This document shows, in pieces, positions 15,016-22,698 of a DNA stretch of 24,244 bases. A program made the position numbers and the translations under genes. The DNA comes from CAYFKJ01 sp964528595 (GTDB lineage Bacteria; Pseudomonadota; Alphaproteobacteria; UBA2966). The first letter of the stretch is position 1; every line of letters begins with the position of its first letter. The stretch covers positions 1 through 24,244 of the forward strand of contig CAZGTM010000052.1 in assembly GCA_964528595.1 (NCBI GenBank), written 5' to 3'. The notes under the pieces are model-generated. The model did not search any database, was not told where the DNA came from, and saw only the letters and a program-made list of their open reading frames with translations.

Positions 15016-15752
15016 TGATCAGGTCCGCATTCGCCCTAATGTGCGTCGCTGCGCTGGTTGCGCTCGGCCTGAACGCCGCCCGGGCGGATGAATCGCTCGG
15101 CACGATTCATGGCAAAATCAAGGCCAAGGGACACAAGGAGGTCCTGGCGAAATGGGCCAGGGAAAGAGACCGATTCCAGGATGACGATGCACCGGATAGC
15201 AAATACGACAGTCCGCCAAAGGGCTCTACACTGCCGCCGGGTGTGATCAATTACGCCAATATTTCCAGCATGTACGTGATCATCGAGGATGCGACCTATA
15301 AAGGTGGTAAATTCCACAATCTGGTCATTACCCGAAACGGCATCGTACCCAAGGCTCTCGCGGTAGCGGTCAACGACGTCATCCGGGTGCGTAACGAACT
15401 GCCGGAGTACCTCAACGTCTATATTGCCGGTGACGGCGATGACGACATCATCGAATTTCCCGAACTGTCCGAAGATGCTTCGGAAACCGTAAAAGTCACT
15501 CTGTCAGGCAATCTTGAACTGGGCGTCGATGAGGATGAGGATCTGATAGTGCCGATCGTGTCGGCGCCGGGTCTGCGCACACAACGGGTCTCCAGCGGCA
15601 GCGAGTACGAGTTTGAAGACCTGAATCCGGGCCAGTACAAAGTCCGGTTCTGGTATTGGCGGCTCGGTTCATTGACCCATAATGTTGACCTCAAGCCGGG
15701 TGCCCGCGTTAAGCTGGACGAGACGCTGTCGGTGGACCGCGTTTTTAAGTGA
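15012..15752 (+). CDS. Exported protein of unknown function, coupled to the cupredoxin gene
   Basis: The 246-residue protein has a clear signal peptide (MMIRSAFALMCVAALVALGL, cut after ARA25). The mature part is rich in Asp/Glu and beta-strand-like. Its middle (about 85-145) reads YVIIEDATYKGGKFHNLVITRNGIVPKALAVAVNDVIRVRN, reminiscent of a cupredoxin-like sandwich but without a Cys/His/Met copper set. The end (about 190-246) has another beta-sandwich stretch, YEFEDLNPGQYKVRFWYWRLG. The start overlaps the previous stop (ATGA). I do not recognise the family. Position suggests that it works with the cupredoxin upstream and the sensor cyclase 22 bp downstream, perhaps as a periplasmic binding partner. 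Confidence 0.8.
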   Translation: MMIRSAFALMCVAALVALGLNAARADESLGTIHGKIKAKGHKEVLAKWARERDRFQDDDAPDSKYDSPPKGSTLPPGVINYANISSMYVIIEDATYKGGKFHNLVITRNGIVPKALAVAVNDVIRVRNELPEYLNVYIAGDGDDDIIEFPELSEDASETVKVTLSGNLELGVDEDEDLIVPIVSAPGLRTQRVSSGSEYEFEDLNPGQYKVRFWYWRLGSLTHNVDLKPGARVKLDETLSVDRVFK

Positions 15753-15774
15753 GATATCTGCCTTGTAGGGACTG

Positions 15775-17682
15775 ATGGGTCTTCGCGCCAAAATCTTCGC
15801 GGCTTTTTCGGTAATTGTGTTCGGGCTTTTGGGCACCGTCGTCTACGTGACCAACTCGGAAACCGAGTCTTACGAAATAGACCGCATCAGCCACCAGCTC
15901 CAATCCGCCCGCGAACGATTTCAGCGCCGGCTCGATACCCAGCGGGCGCATTCCTTCCGGCTGGTTGCGACCATCACATCGGATCAGAAGTACCGCGCCT
16001 TTCTCGAACAGATGAAGGACAACTTCTACACCTTTGCCGAGGAGATCGCGCGCGACACGGACAGCGGACTGGTCATCGTGGTCGATGAGGAATTGACGAT
16101 TAGCGGCGTATCGGCACCGCAGGACAGCCGGGCCAACATGGATGACCATGTGGAAAACATGACCCGGGCCATCGAAGCCGAACATATCGCCGAAGCTTTC
16201 GAAGCCGTACTTGACGAAGGCGAAGGCCAGACGGCCGTGATTGCCCTCGGCGACGGGCTTGCCAACGCCGTCTTCGTGCCGCTGAAGGAATCGGCGCGGG
16301 ATGACTACGCTTTGGGCGTCGTCCTGGTGGCGAACGTGATCGATGACACCTGGGTGCGCGACCTGCTGGGCAACGAGGTCGACGACCTGACCGTCGCATT
16401 CTTTGCCGGCGAGCGCGCCGTCGCTTCAGACGCGTCCCAACAAAATCGCCGGGCCCTGATCGCCCAGTCGTCGCCCGAGGGCATCGCGCGCGTCATCATG
16501 CAGAGCGACCGGCACTTGGCGCTGACCGAACACTTCGAGGATGCGGGCGTGGAGGCTGGCTACGTGGTCGCCGGCAATCTGGACCGAGCCTTGAAACCCA
16601 TCGCCGCGCTGCAGCGGCAGATCTTGCTTTACGGGCTGGGCGTCTTGCTGATCGGCCTGGTCATTACGCTGGCGGCCTCGGCCCGCATTGTTCAACCGAT
16701 CCGCCGCCTGGTCGATGTGACCCACCATGTGCTCGACGGCGATTACTCCTACCGGGTGGAGAACCATTCCTCCGACGAAGTGGGCGAGTTGACCAGCGCC
16801 TTTCAGAACATGGTGGAGGGTCTGCAGGAGAAGGAGCAGATCCGCAACCTGTTCGGCAAATACGTCCATCCCAGCATCGTCAGCGGTCTGATCGACAACC
16901 CGGATGAACTGGGCGTCGGCGGCAAGAACCAGGTGCAGACGCTGATGTTCAGCGACATCGCCGGCTTCGTCGGCATCAGCGCCGACATGTCGCCCGAGGA
17001 AACCGTGGAATTCCTCAACGAGTATCTCGGTGAAATGACCAACGAGATCACACGCACCGACGGCATCATGGCCTTTTTCGGCCCGCCCTTTACCCCCGGC
17101 AACCACGCCATGGCGGCCTGCCGCGCGGCGTTGCGCATGGACAGGCGGCTTGGCGAATTGCGCGAGCGCTGGCTCGCCGACGGATTGCCGCCGATCCGCG
17201 CCCGCATTGGCCTGGCCACGGGCGAGGTGATCGTCGGCAACATCGGGTCCGAACAAACCCGCGACTACACCTGCATCGGCGAGAACGTCAACGTCGCCTC
17301 GCGTCTGGAGGGCGTCAACAAGTACTACGGCACCTCGATCATCATCGATGCCGGCACGCGGGATCTGGCCGGCACCGGCATCGAGGCGCGCGAGATCGAC
17401 ATCATAAAAGTGATGGGCAGCGAGCACCCCGTCAGGATCTTCGAGTTGCTCGGACTTTCGGGTGAAACGCCGGTTGCCAGGCTTGAAGTTGCGGAGGCTT
17501 ATCATTCCGCTCTGGCGCACTACCGCGGCGGCAGGTTCGAGGACGCCGCAGCCGAATTCGACGCCCTGGCCAACGGCGAAATCCACGACCCGCCCAGCCG
17601 CATTCTGGCGCAACGCAGCAGGGCCTTCATCACCGACCCGCCGGAACACTGGGAAGGCGTCTACGCCATGGATCAGAAGTAA
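15775..17682 (+). CDS. Membrane-bound class III cyclase with periplasmic sensor and HAMP, core partly missing
   Basis: The 635-residue protein has a membrane segment at 8-26, a periplasmic sensor-like domain (27-282), a second membrane segment (284-303), a HAMP domain (304-357), a class III cyclase domain (387-560) and a helical TPR-like tail (570-620). The cyclase core has Asp394 (FSDIAGF) and Asp429 (TDGIMAFFG) for metals and Asn506/Arg510 (NVNVASR). Compared with family members, about 9 residues are missing between NEITR and TDGIMA; the usual HGGTxDKxIG segment, with its base-recognition Lys, is not there. The usual Asp of IGDxVN is Glu503. It may therefore be inactive, altered in nucleotide choice, or affected by an in-frame deletion. 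It is the last gene of the cupredoxin unit and converges on the next gene. Confidence 0.87.
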   Translation: MGLRAKIFAAFSVIVFGLLGTVVYVTNSETESYEIDRISHQLQSARERFQRRLDTQRAHSFRLVATITSDQKYRAFLEQMKDNFYTFAEEIARDTDSGLVIVVDEELTISGVSAPQDSRANMDDHVENMTRAIEAEHIAEAFEAVLDEGEGQTAVIALGDGLANAVFVPLKESARDDYALGVVLVANVIDDTWVRDLLGNEVDDLTVAFFAGERAVASDASQQNRRALIAQSSPEGIARVIMQSDRHLALTEHFEDAGVEAGYVVAGNLDRALKPIAALQRQILLYGLGVLLIGLVITLAASARIVQPIRRLVDVTHHVLDGDYSYRVENHSSDEVGELTSAFQNMVEGLQEKEQIRNLFGKYVHPSIVSGLIDNPDELGVGGKNQVQTLMFSDIAGFVGISADMSPEETVEFLNEYLGEMTNEITRTDGIMAFFGPPFTPGNHAMAACRAALRMDRRLGELRERWLADGLPPIRARIGLATGEVIVGNIGSEQTRDYTCIGENVNVASRLEGVNKYYGTSIIIDAGTRDLAGTGIEAREIDIIKVMGSEHPVRIFELLGLSGETPVARLEVAEAYHSALAHYRGGRFEDAAAEFDALANGEIHDPPSRILAQRSRAFITDPPEHWEGVYAMDQK

Positions 17683-17689
17683 TGCGGGT

Positions 17690-18604
17690 CTAGAAGCCGA
17701 ACTTGGCGAGGCGTTGCGGTATGCCCAGCCGTCCCGCGAGTAAAATCAATCCGGTGACGATGATCGAGACCACCAGGGCCAATGCCCATGCCGTCAGGTT
17801 GTCGACGTAACCCGGCAGGATGGCCAGTGCGAAGCAAAACGAGACGTAGGAGATCAGGCCCTTGCGGGCATTGGATATCGTGGCGGCGGAAAACTTCGCA
17901 CCATAGCTGTGGTAGAACATCCAGGCGTTGGCCGACGTCATGATGGGAAAGGCGAAGGCGAGACCGGTGAGGCTGGGGCCGAGGACCTTGGAGAAGGTCG
18001 CCGCCAAGGCCACGACGCTGCCGCCGATCACCGCCCGGAAGACAAGAAAACCGAAGCCGCCCTGGCGCTTGGCCCGGTCGCCGCCGTCCTTTTGGTCGTA
18101 ACCCCGGTAACGCAGGATATGGGCGAGAGCAAATCCGGCCGCGACGATGACGACCGACCACAGCAGAGAGGGCTGGGCGTTGGTCAGGGGCAGGGCGACG
18201 ACGACCCAGGCGGCCGTGGCGACGCCCAGGTTCATCCAGAACCGGGTCAGCCGGGAAGAGGCATGGGCATAGGCCGTCATGAAGGTGTGCACGGCCGCCG
18301 TGGCGGTGAAGCTCACCAGCGCACCCTTAGCCAGGAACCCGGGTTCGGCCTCCAATGCGACAAAGAAGAAACCCGGTCCGGCGTTGAGCGGCAAGGTGAT
18401 GACGAGGGCGGCGATCAACACGCCCGCCCGTTCCGCGACCAAGGACGCAACAAGCAACACGAGGCCGGTGGCCACGGCTTTGCCGCCGAAACTGAGGATC
18501 AGGTCGAGATTTTCCAATTCACCGACTCGCGTTTGGTTCAGGTCGTTCCATAGCACTTTGCGTGTCGCGGGTGAATTGCCAATCCCGGCATAACGGACCA
18601 TCAT
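17690..18604 (-). CDS. Polytopic inner-membrane protein of unknown family
   Basis: The 304-residue protein has about nine or ten hydrophobic segments starting near residue 42 (KAVATGLVLLVASLVAERAG, VLIAALVITLPL, and so on). A charged cytoplasmic loop with YDQKDGGDRAKRQGG lies in the middle, and two repeat-like halves suggest a small transporter or flippase fold. I do not recognise the family. The first 29 residues are polar and lack a ribosome site. An in-frame TTG at 18517 is an alternative start that would remove them and free the space needed for the promoter of the divergent iron-sulfur subunit gene, where TTGCCA (18576-18581) and CATCAT (18599-18604) are 17 bases apart. It ends 7 bases from the converging cyclase gene. 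Confidence 0.7.
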   Translation of the reverse strand: MMVRYAGIGNSPATRKVLWNDLNQTRVGELENLDLILSFGGKAVATGLVLLVASLVAERAGVLIAALVITLPLNAGPGFFFVALEAEPGFLAKGALVSFTATAAVHTFMTAYAHASSRLTRFWMNLGVATAAWVVVALPLTNAQPSLLWSVVIVAAGFALAHILRYRGYDQKDGGDRAKRQGGFGFLVFRAVIGGSVVALAATFSKVLGPSLTGLAFAFPIMTSANAWMFYHSYGAKFSAATISNARKGLISYVSFCFALAILPGYVDNLTAWALALVVSIIVTGLILLAGRLGIPQRLAKFGF

Positions 18605-18634
18605 GACGGCTGGCGATATGAGGGAGGCGCTGCC

Positions 18635-19369
18635 TTGGACGCGGACGAACTATCCTTGGGCGACATTACCGTGCGGGTCTGGCGCGGCGGCGAGGAGGGC
18701 GGTTACCAGAGCTTCGAGGTGCCGCGGCGCCCAAGCCAGACGGTGCTTGATATCGTAACGCACATCCAGCGCCATATCGACCCCAGCCTGTCCTACCGCT
18801 ACGCCTGTCGCGTCGGCATGTGCGGCACCTGCGCCATGACGGTAAACGGCAAGCCGCGCTGGACCTGCCGCACGCGGGTTGAAACGGTCGAGCAGGACGA
18901 CGGCCTGACGCTTGGCCCGATCCGTAATCTGCCGCTGGTCAAGGATCTGGCCACCGACATGGCGCCGTTCTTCGACAAATGGGAGCGGGCGAGTGGCCGC
19001 TTCCACCCGGGCGAACATAAAAGCCGCGCCTTCGCCAAGGTTGAACCCGGCAACCCCGCGCGCCGGGCGGCCAGCGCCGCCATCGAGTGCATCGGCTGCG
19101 GCGTCTGCTACGCGTCCTGCGATACCGTGAAGTGGCGGGACGATTACCTCGGGCCGGCGGCGCTCAACCGAGCCTGGACGCTGGTCAACGACGTGCGCGA
19201 CGCCGACCCCGCCGCCCACATCCGGGCGGTGGCCGGGGAGGCCGGCTGCCAAGCCTGCCACAGTCATCAGACCTGCGCAGAGCTCTGTCCCAAGAGCCTG
19301 AACCCGACGGCCTCCATCGCCGGCCTCAAACGCCGGACGCTGGCGGCGGTTCTGAAGGGTGAGCTATGA
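18635..19369 (+). CDS. sdhB: Succinate dehydrogenase/fumarate reductase iron-sulfur subunit
   Basis: The 244-residue protein has an N-terminal ferredoxin domain with the [2Fe-2S] ligands Cys58, Cys63, Cys66 and Cys78 (YACRVGMCGTC...WTC). A C-terminal two-cluster domain has Cys152, Cys155, Cys158 and Cys218 for [4Fe-4S], and Cys162, Cys208 and Cys214 for [3Fe-4S] (CIGCGVCYASC; CHSHQTCAELCPKSLNP). An extra Cys205 lies beside the last set. It passes electrons between the flavoprotein and the membrane quinone. The start is TTG 18635, with GGAGG (18623-18627) 7 bases upstream; no in-frame ATG is nearby. It is the first gene of the coupled run (next start overlaps by ATGA). The order B-C-D-A differs from the common C-D-A-B, so this is probably a second, specialised complex. 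Confidence 0.9.
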   Translation: MDADELSLGDITVRVWRGGEEGGYQSFEVPRRPSQTVLDIVTHIQRHIDPSLSYRYACRVGMCGTCAMTVNGKPRWTCRTRVETVEQDDGLTLGPIRNLPLVKDLATDMAPFFDKWERASGRFHPGEHKSRAFAKVEPGNPARRAASAAIECIGCGVCYASCDTVKWRDDYLGPAALNRAWTLVNDVRDADPAAHIRAVAGEAGCQACHSHQTCAELCPKSLNPTASIAGLKRRTLAAVLKGEL

Positions 19370-19701
19370 GCGTCCGCAACGAAGTCCGCCTCTATGGTCT
19401 GCAGCGCCTGACGGCTCTGATATTGGCGCCGCTGGTGGTCGTTCATCTGGGGGTGATGGTTTACGCCGTGCAGGGCGGCCTCAGCACGGCGGAAATGCTC
19501 GCCCGGACCCAGTCCAACCCGGTATGGCCGGTGTACTACGGCATATTCTATACCGCGGCTGCTCTCCATGCCGCGATCGGGCTGCGGGTCATCGCCCGCG
19601 AACACACCAAACTGCGGGCGGGCATGATCGATGCCGCCGCCGGATTGTTTGCCCTTACGACGCTCACCCTGGGCGTCCGGGCGGTGATGGCGATCTCATG
19701 A
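19366..19701 (+). CDS. sdhC: Cytochrome b membrane anchor subunit (first of two)
   Basis: The 111-residue protein has three membrane segments (about 14-34, 55-75 and 85-105). Candidate heme or quinone-site residues are His26/27-region VVVHLGVMVY and the His in ALHAAIGLRVIAREH, which matches the heme-ligand helix of succinate dehydrogenase anchors. It starts inside the stop of the iron-sulfur gene (ATGA) and ends inside the start of the next anchor gene (ATGA). The assignment rests on size, topology and position; which of the two anchors is the C-type and which the D-type is not certain. Confidence 0.8.
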   Translation: MSVRNEVRLYGLQRLTALILAPLVVVHLGVMVYAVQGGLSTAEMLARTQSNPVWPVYYGIFYTAAALHAAIGLRVIAREHTKLRAGMIDAAAGLFALTTLTLGVRAVMAIS

Positions 19702-20042
19702 TCAACAGCGCCGCCAGGAGCCACCCGACCTATTGGGCGTTCGTGCTGCACCGGGCGTCCGGATTGGCATTGGCGGTGTTTCTGCCGGTCCATCTTTTCG
19801 TCTTGTCGCTGGCCGTTGAAGGCGGCGCCTCGTTGGATGCCTTCTTGCGCTGGGCCGACACGCCGCTGGTCAAGTTGGCCGAAACCGCGCTTGTGATCCT
19901 TTTCGCCGCCCACCTGGCGGGCGGCGTTCGCCTGATGGCCGTCGAATTTCTGCCCTGGAGCGGCGCGCAGAAGAGCTACGTCGCGCTGGCCGTGCTGGTG
20001 GCGTTGGCGGCGGGTCTCTTGTTCCTGTTGAACGCGTTCTGA
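19698..20042 (+). CDS. sdhD: Cytochrome b membrane anchor subunit (second of two)
   Basis: The 114-residue protein starts with SHPTYWAFVLHRASGLALAVFLPVHLFVL, the hallmark N-terminal region of SdhC-type anchors (HR-x-SG motif next to the quinone site). It has two more membrane segments, one with FAAHLAGGVRLMAVEF that supplies a likely heme His. With the previous subunit it should bind heme b and quinone. The start overlaps the previous stop by ATGA. By sequence this one is closer to SdhC, so the C/D names of the two anchors may be swapped. Confidence 0.82.
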   Translation: MINSAARSHPTYWAFVLHRASGLALAVFLPVHLFVLSLAVEGGASLDAFLRWADTPLVKLAETALVILFAAHLAGGVRLMAVEFLPWSGAQKSYVALAVLVALAAGLLFLLNAF

Positions 20043-20050
20043 GGCCGGCT

Positions 20051-21772
20051 GTGGAGCATATCCGCACGGACATCCTGATCCTCGGCAGCGGCGGCGCCGG
20101 TCTCTTTGCCGCGCTCCATGCCCACAACCAGGCGCCGGACCTCGATATCACAATCGCCGTCAAGGGACTGCTGGGCAAGTCCGGCTGCACACGCATGGTC
20201 CAGGGCGGCTACAACGTGGCGCTGGCTGAAGGCGATTCGGTGGAGCGCCATTTTATGGACACCATCGAGGGCGGCAAGTGGATCAACAATCAGGAACTCG
20301 CCTGGACGCTGGTCGAAGGCGCGGTGGAGCGCATCCACGAGTTGGAAAACGAGATCGGCTGTTTCTTCGACCGCAATCCCGACGGCACCGTTCATCAGAA
20401 GGCATTTGCCGGGCAAACCTTCGACCGCACCGTCCACAAAGGCGACCTGACGGGCATCGAAATTATCGGCCGCCTGGCCGAACAGGTCTGGGCGCGGGGG
20501 ATCAACCGGTTGGAGGAACACCGCGCCGTCGCCCTGATCCCGGATCGCGGCGGCGATCGGTTGGCCGGCGTTTTGCTGGTCGATATCCGCAGCGGCGAAT
20601 TCCGCTTCGTCGAGACCAAGGCCGTCCTGCTGGCGACCGGCGGCGGACCGACCATGTACCGCTATCACACGCCGTCGGGCGACAAGAGCTGTGACGGCAT
20701 GGCGATGGCGTTGCGGGCGGGGTTGGGCTTACGCGATATGGAGATGGTGCAGTTCCACCCCACCGGTCTGGTGGCGGGCGAGGATACCCGCATTACCGGC
20801 ACCATCATCGAGGAAGGCCTCCGGGGCGCCGGCGGTCACCTGCTCGACGGCGACGAACGCCGGTTCATGGGGGATTACGACGCGCGGGAGGAGCGGGCGA
20901 CGCGTGACATCGTCAGCCGCGCCATGTTCGACCAGATGCGGGCCGGGCGGACGGCTGCCAACGGCGGCGTCTACATCACGATGCGCCACCTTGATCCCAA
21001 GGCCGTGCGGGCCCAGTTCAAAGGCATGGTGGAACGTTGCGCCGATTGTGGTTTCGACCTCGTCGGCGGTCTGGTCGAGGTGGTGCCAACGGCGCACTAC
21101 ATGATGGGCGGCGTGGTCTTCGAGACCGACTGCCGTACCGAACTGCCGGGTCTGTTCGCCGCCGGGGAAGACACCGGCGGCGTGCACGGCGCCAACCGCC
21201 TCGGCGGTAACGGCGTCGGCAACTCCACCGTGTTCGGCGGTATCGCGGGTGACGCCATGGCGGCCTGGGTCGGCCGGGAAGGGGCCTTCGCCGATCCCGA
21301 CCGGGGATTGCTTGAGGCGGCGATGAAGAGCACCTTGGCGCCGTTCGCCCAACCGGTGGGGGACATGAACGCCATCCGCTCGAGGCTGGCGGATCTGATG
21401 TGGGACGATGGCGGCATCGTGCGTGACGCGGAAAGCCTGGAACGGGCCCGCAAAGGATTGGACGAGCTGGCTGCGGAACTGGCGGCATGCGGCATCGCGC
21501 AATCGGATCGGAGGTTCGACATGGCCTGGCACGACTGGCTCAACCTGGAAAGCCAGATCCTGGTGAGCCGCGCGGTCATCGAGGCGGCTTCGGTCAGGAA
21601 AGATTCCGCCGGCGCGCACTACCGCACCGATTTCGCCGAGACCGTGCCGCCGACCGACGCCTACTACACGGAAGCCCGTCTGAGCGCTGGCGGCCTCGGC
21701 GTCACCCGGCATGGCGTGGATTTCAGCCGCATCAAGCCGGGCCAAAGCTTGATTGAGGAACCAGCCTTATGA
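20051..21772 (+). CDS. sdhA: Succinate dehydrogenase/fumarate reductase flavoprotein subunit, without the covalent-FAD His
   Basis: The 573-residue flavoprotein has the FAD-binding fold (ILGSGGAGLFAALHA, 10-24). Its active-site set compares with SdhA as follows: His236 (QFHPTG), Arg285 (TRDIVSR), His349 (PTAHYMMGG) and Arg383 (GANRLGGNG). These residues bind and reduce or oxidise a C4 dicarboxylate. Where SdhA and FrdA have SHT with the His that carries covalent FAD, this protein reads SGCTRMVQGG (44-53), so the FAD is probably not linked through His. The start is GTG 20051 with GAGG 6 bases before it. It follows the anchor gene by 8 bases and overlaps the hydratase alpha gene (ATGA). Direction of catalysis (succinate oxidation or fumarate reduction) and exact substrate are open. 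Confidence 0.88.
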   Translation: MEHIRTDILILGSGGAGLFAALHAHNQAPDLDITIAVKGLLGKSGCTRMVQGGYNVALAEGDSVERHFMDTIEGGKWINNQELAWTLVEGAVERIHELENEIGCFFDRNPDGTVHQKAFAGQTFDRTVHKGDLTGIEIIGRLAEQVWARGINRLEEHRAVALIPDRGGDRLAGVLLVDIRSGEFRFVETKAVLLATGGGPTMYRYHTPSGDKSCDGMAMALRAGLGLRDMEMVQFHPTGLVAGEDTRITGTIIEEGLRGAGGHLLDGDERRFMGDYDAREERATRDIVSRAMFDQMRAGRTAANGGVYITMRHLDPKAVRAQFKGMVERCADCGFDLVGGLVEVVPTAHYMMGGVVFETDCRTELPGLFAAGEDTGGVHGANRLGGNGVGNSTVFGGIAGDAMAAWVGREGAFADPDRGLLEAAMKSTLAPFAQPVGDMNAIRSRLADLMWDDGGIVRDAESLERARKGLDELAAELAACGIAQSDRRFDMAWHDWLNLESQILVSRAVIEAASVRKDSAGAHYRTDFAETVPPTDAYYTEARLSAGGLGVTRHGVDFSRIKPGQSLIEEPAL

Positions 21773-22698
21773 TCGACGAACCCCTCATCGAAACAGCCGG
21801 GCTGGAGATCATGCGCCGCGCCGCCATCGATATACCCGACGATTTCCGCGACGGCATCAAGGGCATGATGGCCGAGGAAGAGGACGAGCTCAGCCGCTTC
21901 GTGCTGCAGTCCATGGTGGAAAACTGGGAAGCCGCCGAAAGCGACCGCCGGCCCATGTGCGCCGATACCGGCCTGCCGCGCTATTTTGTCAAAGTCGGCA
22001 ACGAAGCCCGCATCGAGGGCGGCTTCATCGCCCTGGAACGCGCGCTGCGCCGCGCCACTTCACGGGCGACGCACGAGGTGCCGCTGAGGCCTAACCGCGT
22101 CCATCCCCTGAGCCGGGCCGATACCAACGACAACGTCGGCATCGGCGCACCGGAGATCGATTATTCCTTCGAGCCCGACGCCGACTGGATCGACATCACG
22201 TCGGTGCACAAGGGCGGCCTCTTCGGTTCCGACTACCGCATGTTGTTTCCCGGTGACGGCATCGACGGCATCAAGCGTTTCTTCCTCGACGTCATGGTGC
22301 AGTTCGGCCGCCGCGGCCTGGCCTGCCAGCCCGCCATCGTCGGCGTCGGCATCGGCGGCAGCAAGGACGTCTGCATGACGCTGGGTAAGCAGGCGGCTTG
22401 CCTGCGCACCGTCGGCGAAGCCAACCCCGATCCCGAGGTGGCCAAGCTGGAGGAGGAACTGAAGGAGCTCGGCAATAATATCGGCATGGGGCCGATGGGC
22501 TTCGTCGGGCGCTCCATGGTGGTGGATTGCCACGTCGAGGTCGGCTGTACACATACCGGCGGCATGCCCGTCAGCGTTCACAGCTTCTGCCTGTCGTCGC
22601 GCCGCGCCGTCGTCAGGCTGCATCCGGATGGTACGGTGGAACACCGCACGGAACCCCATTGGTTCACCGAATACATGCGGCGGGAGGGCATCGAATGA
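21769..22698 (+). CDS. Class I fumarase/tartrate dehydratase-type hydro-lyase, alpha subunit
   Basis: The 309-residue protein is the [4Fe-4S]-carrying half of a two-subunit hydro-lyase (fumarase class I, L-tartrate dehydratase). Likely cluster ligands are Cys64 (RPMCADTGLP), Cys186 (LACQPAIVGVGIGG) and Cys274 (HSFCLSS), with spacing like that of class I fumarases. The motif CTHTGGMPVSVHSFC matches the THTGG-type region of this family. It adds or removes water across the double bond of a C4 dicarboxylate such as fumarate; tartrate or mesaconate are alternatives. It is translationally coupled on both sides (ATGA overlaps), so its product level should match that of the flavoprotein and beta subunit. 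This fits an enzyme that feeds or drains the dehydrogenase complex. Confidence 0.87.
   Translation: MIDEPLIETAGLEIMRRAAIDIPDDFRDGIKGMMAEEEDELSRFVLQSMVENWEAAESDRRPMCADTGLPRYFVKVGNEARIEGGFIALERALRRATSRATHEVPLRPNRVHPLSRADTNDNVGIGAPEIDYSFEPDADWIDITSVHKGGLFGSDYRMLFPGDGIDGIKRFFLDVMVQFGRRGLACQPAIVGVGIGGSKDVCMTLGKQAACLRTVGEANPDPEVAKLEEELKELGNNIGMGPMGFVGRSMVVDCHVEVGCTHTGGMPVSVHSFCLSSRRAVVRLHPDGTVEHRTEPHWFTEYMRREGIE

Noticed and set aside
16426..17649. Minus-strand frame of 407 codons inside the sensor cyclase gene
   Set aside because: A shadow frame caused by high GC at third positions; the plus strand encodes clear HAMP and cyclase motifs.
20729..21745. Minus-strand frame of 338 codons inside the flavoprotein gene
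   Set aside because: Shadow of the sdhA-like gene; composition is His/Gly/Val-rich with no domain signature.
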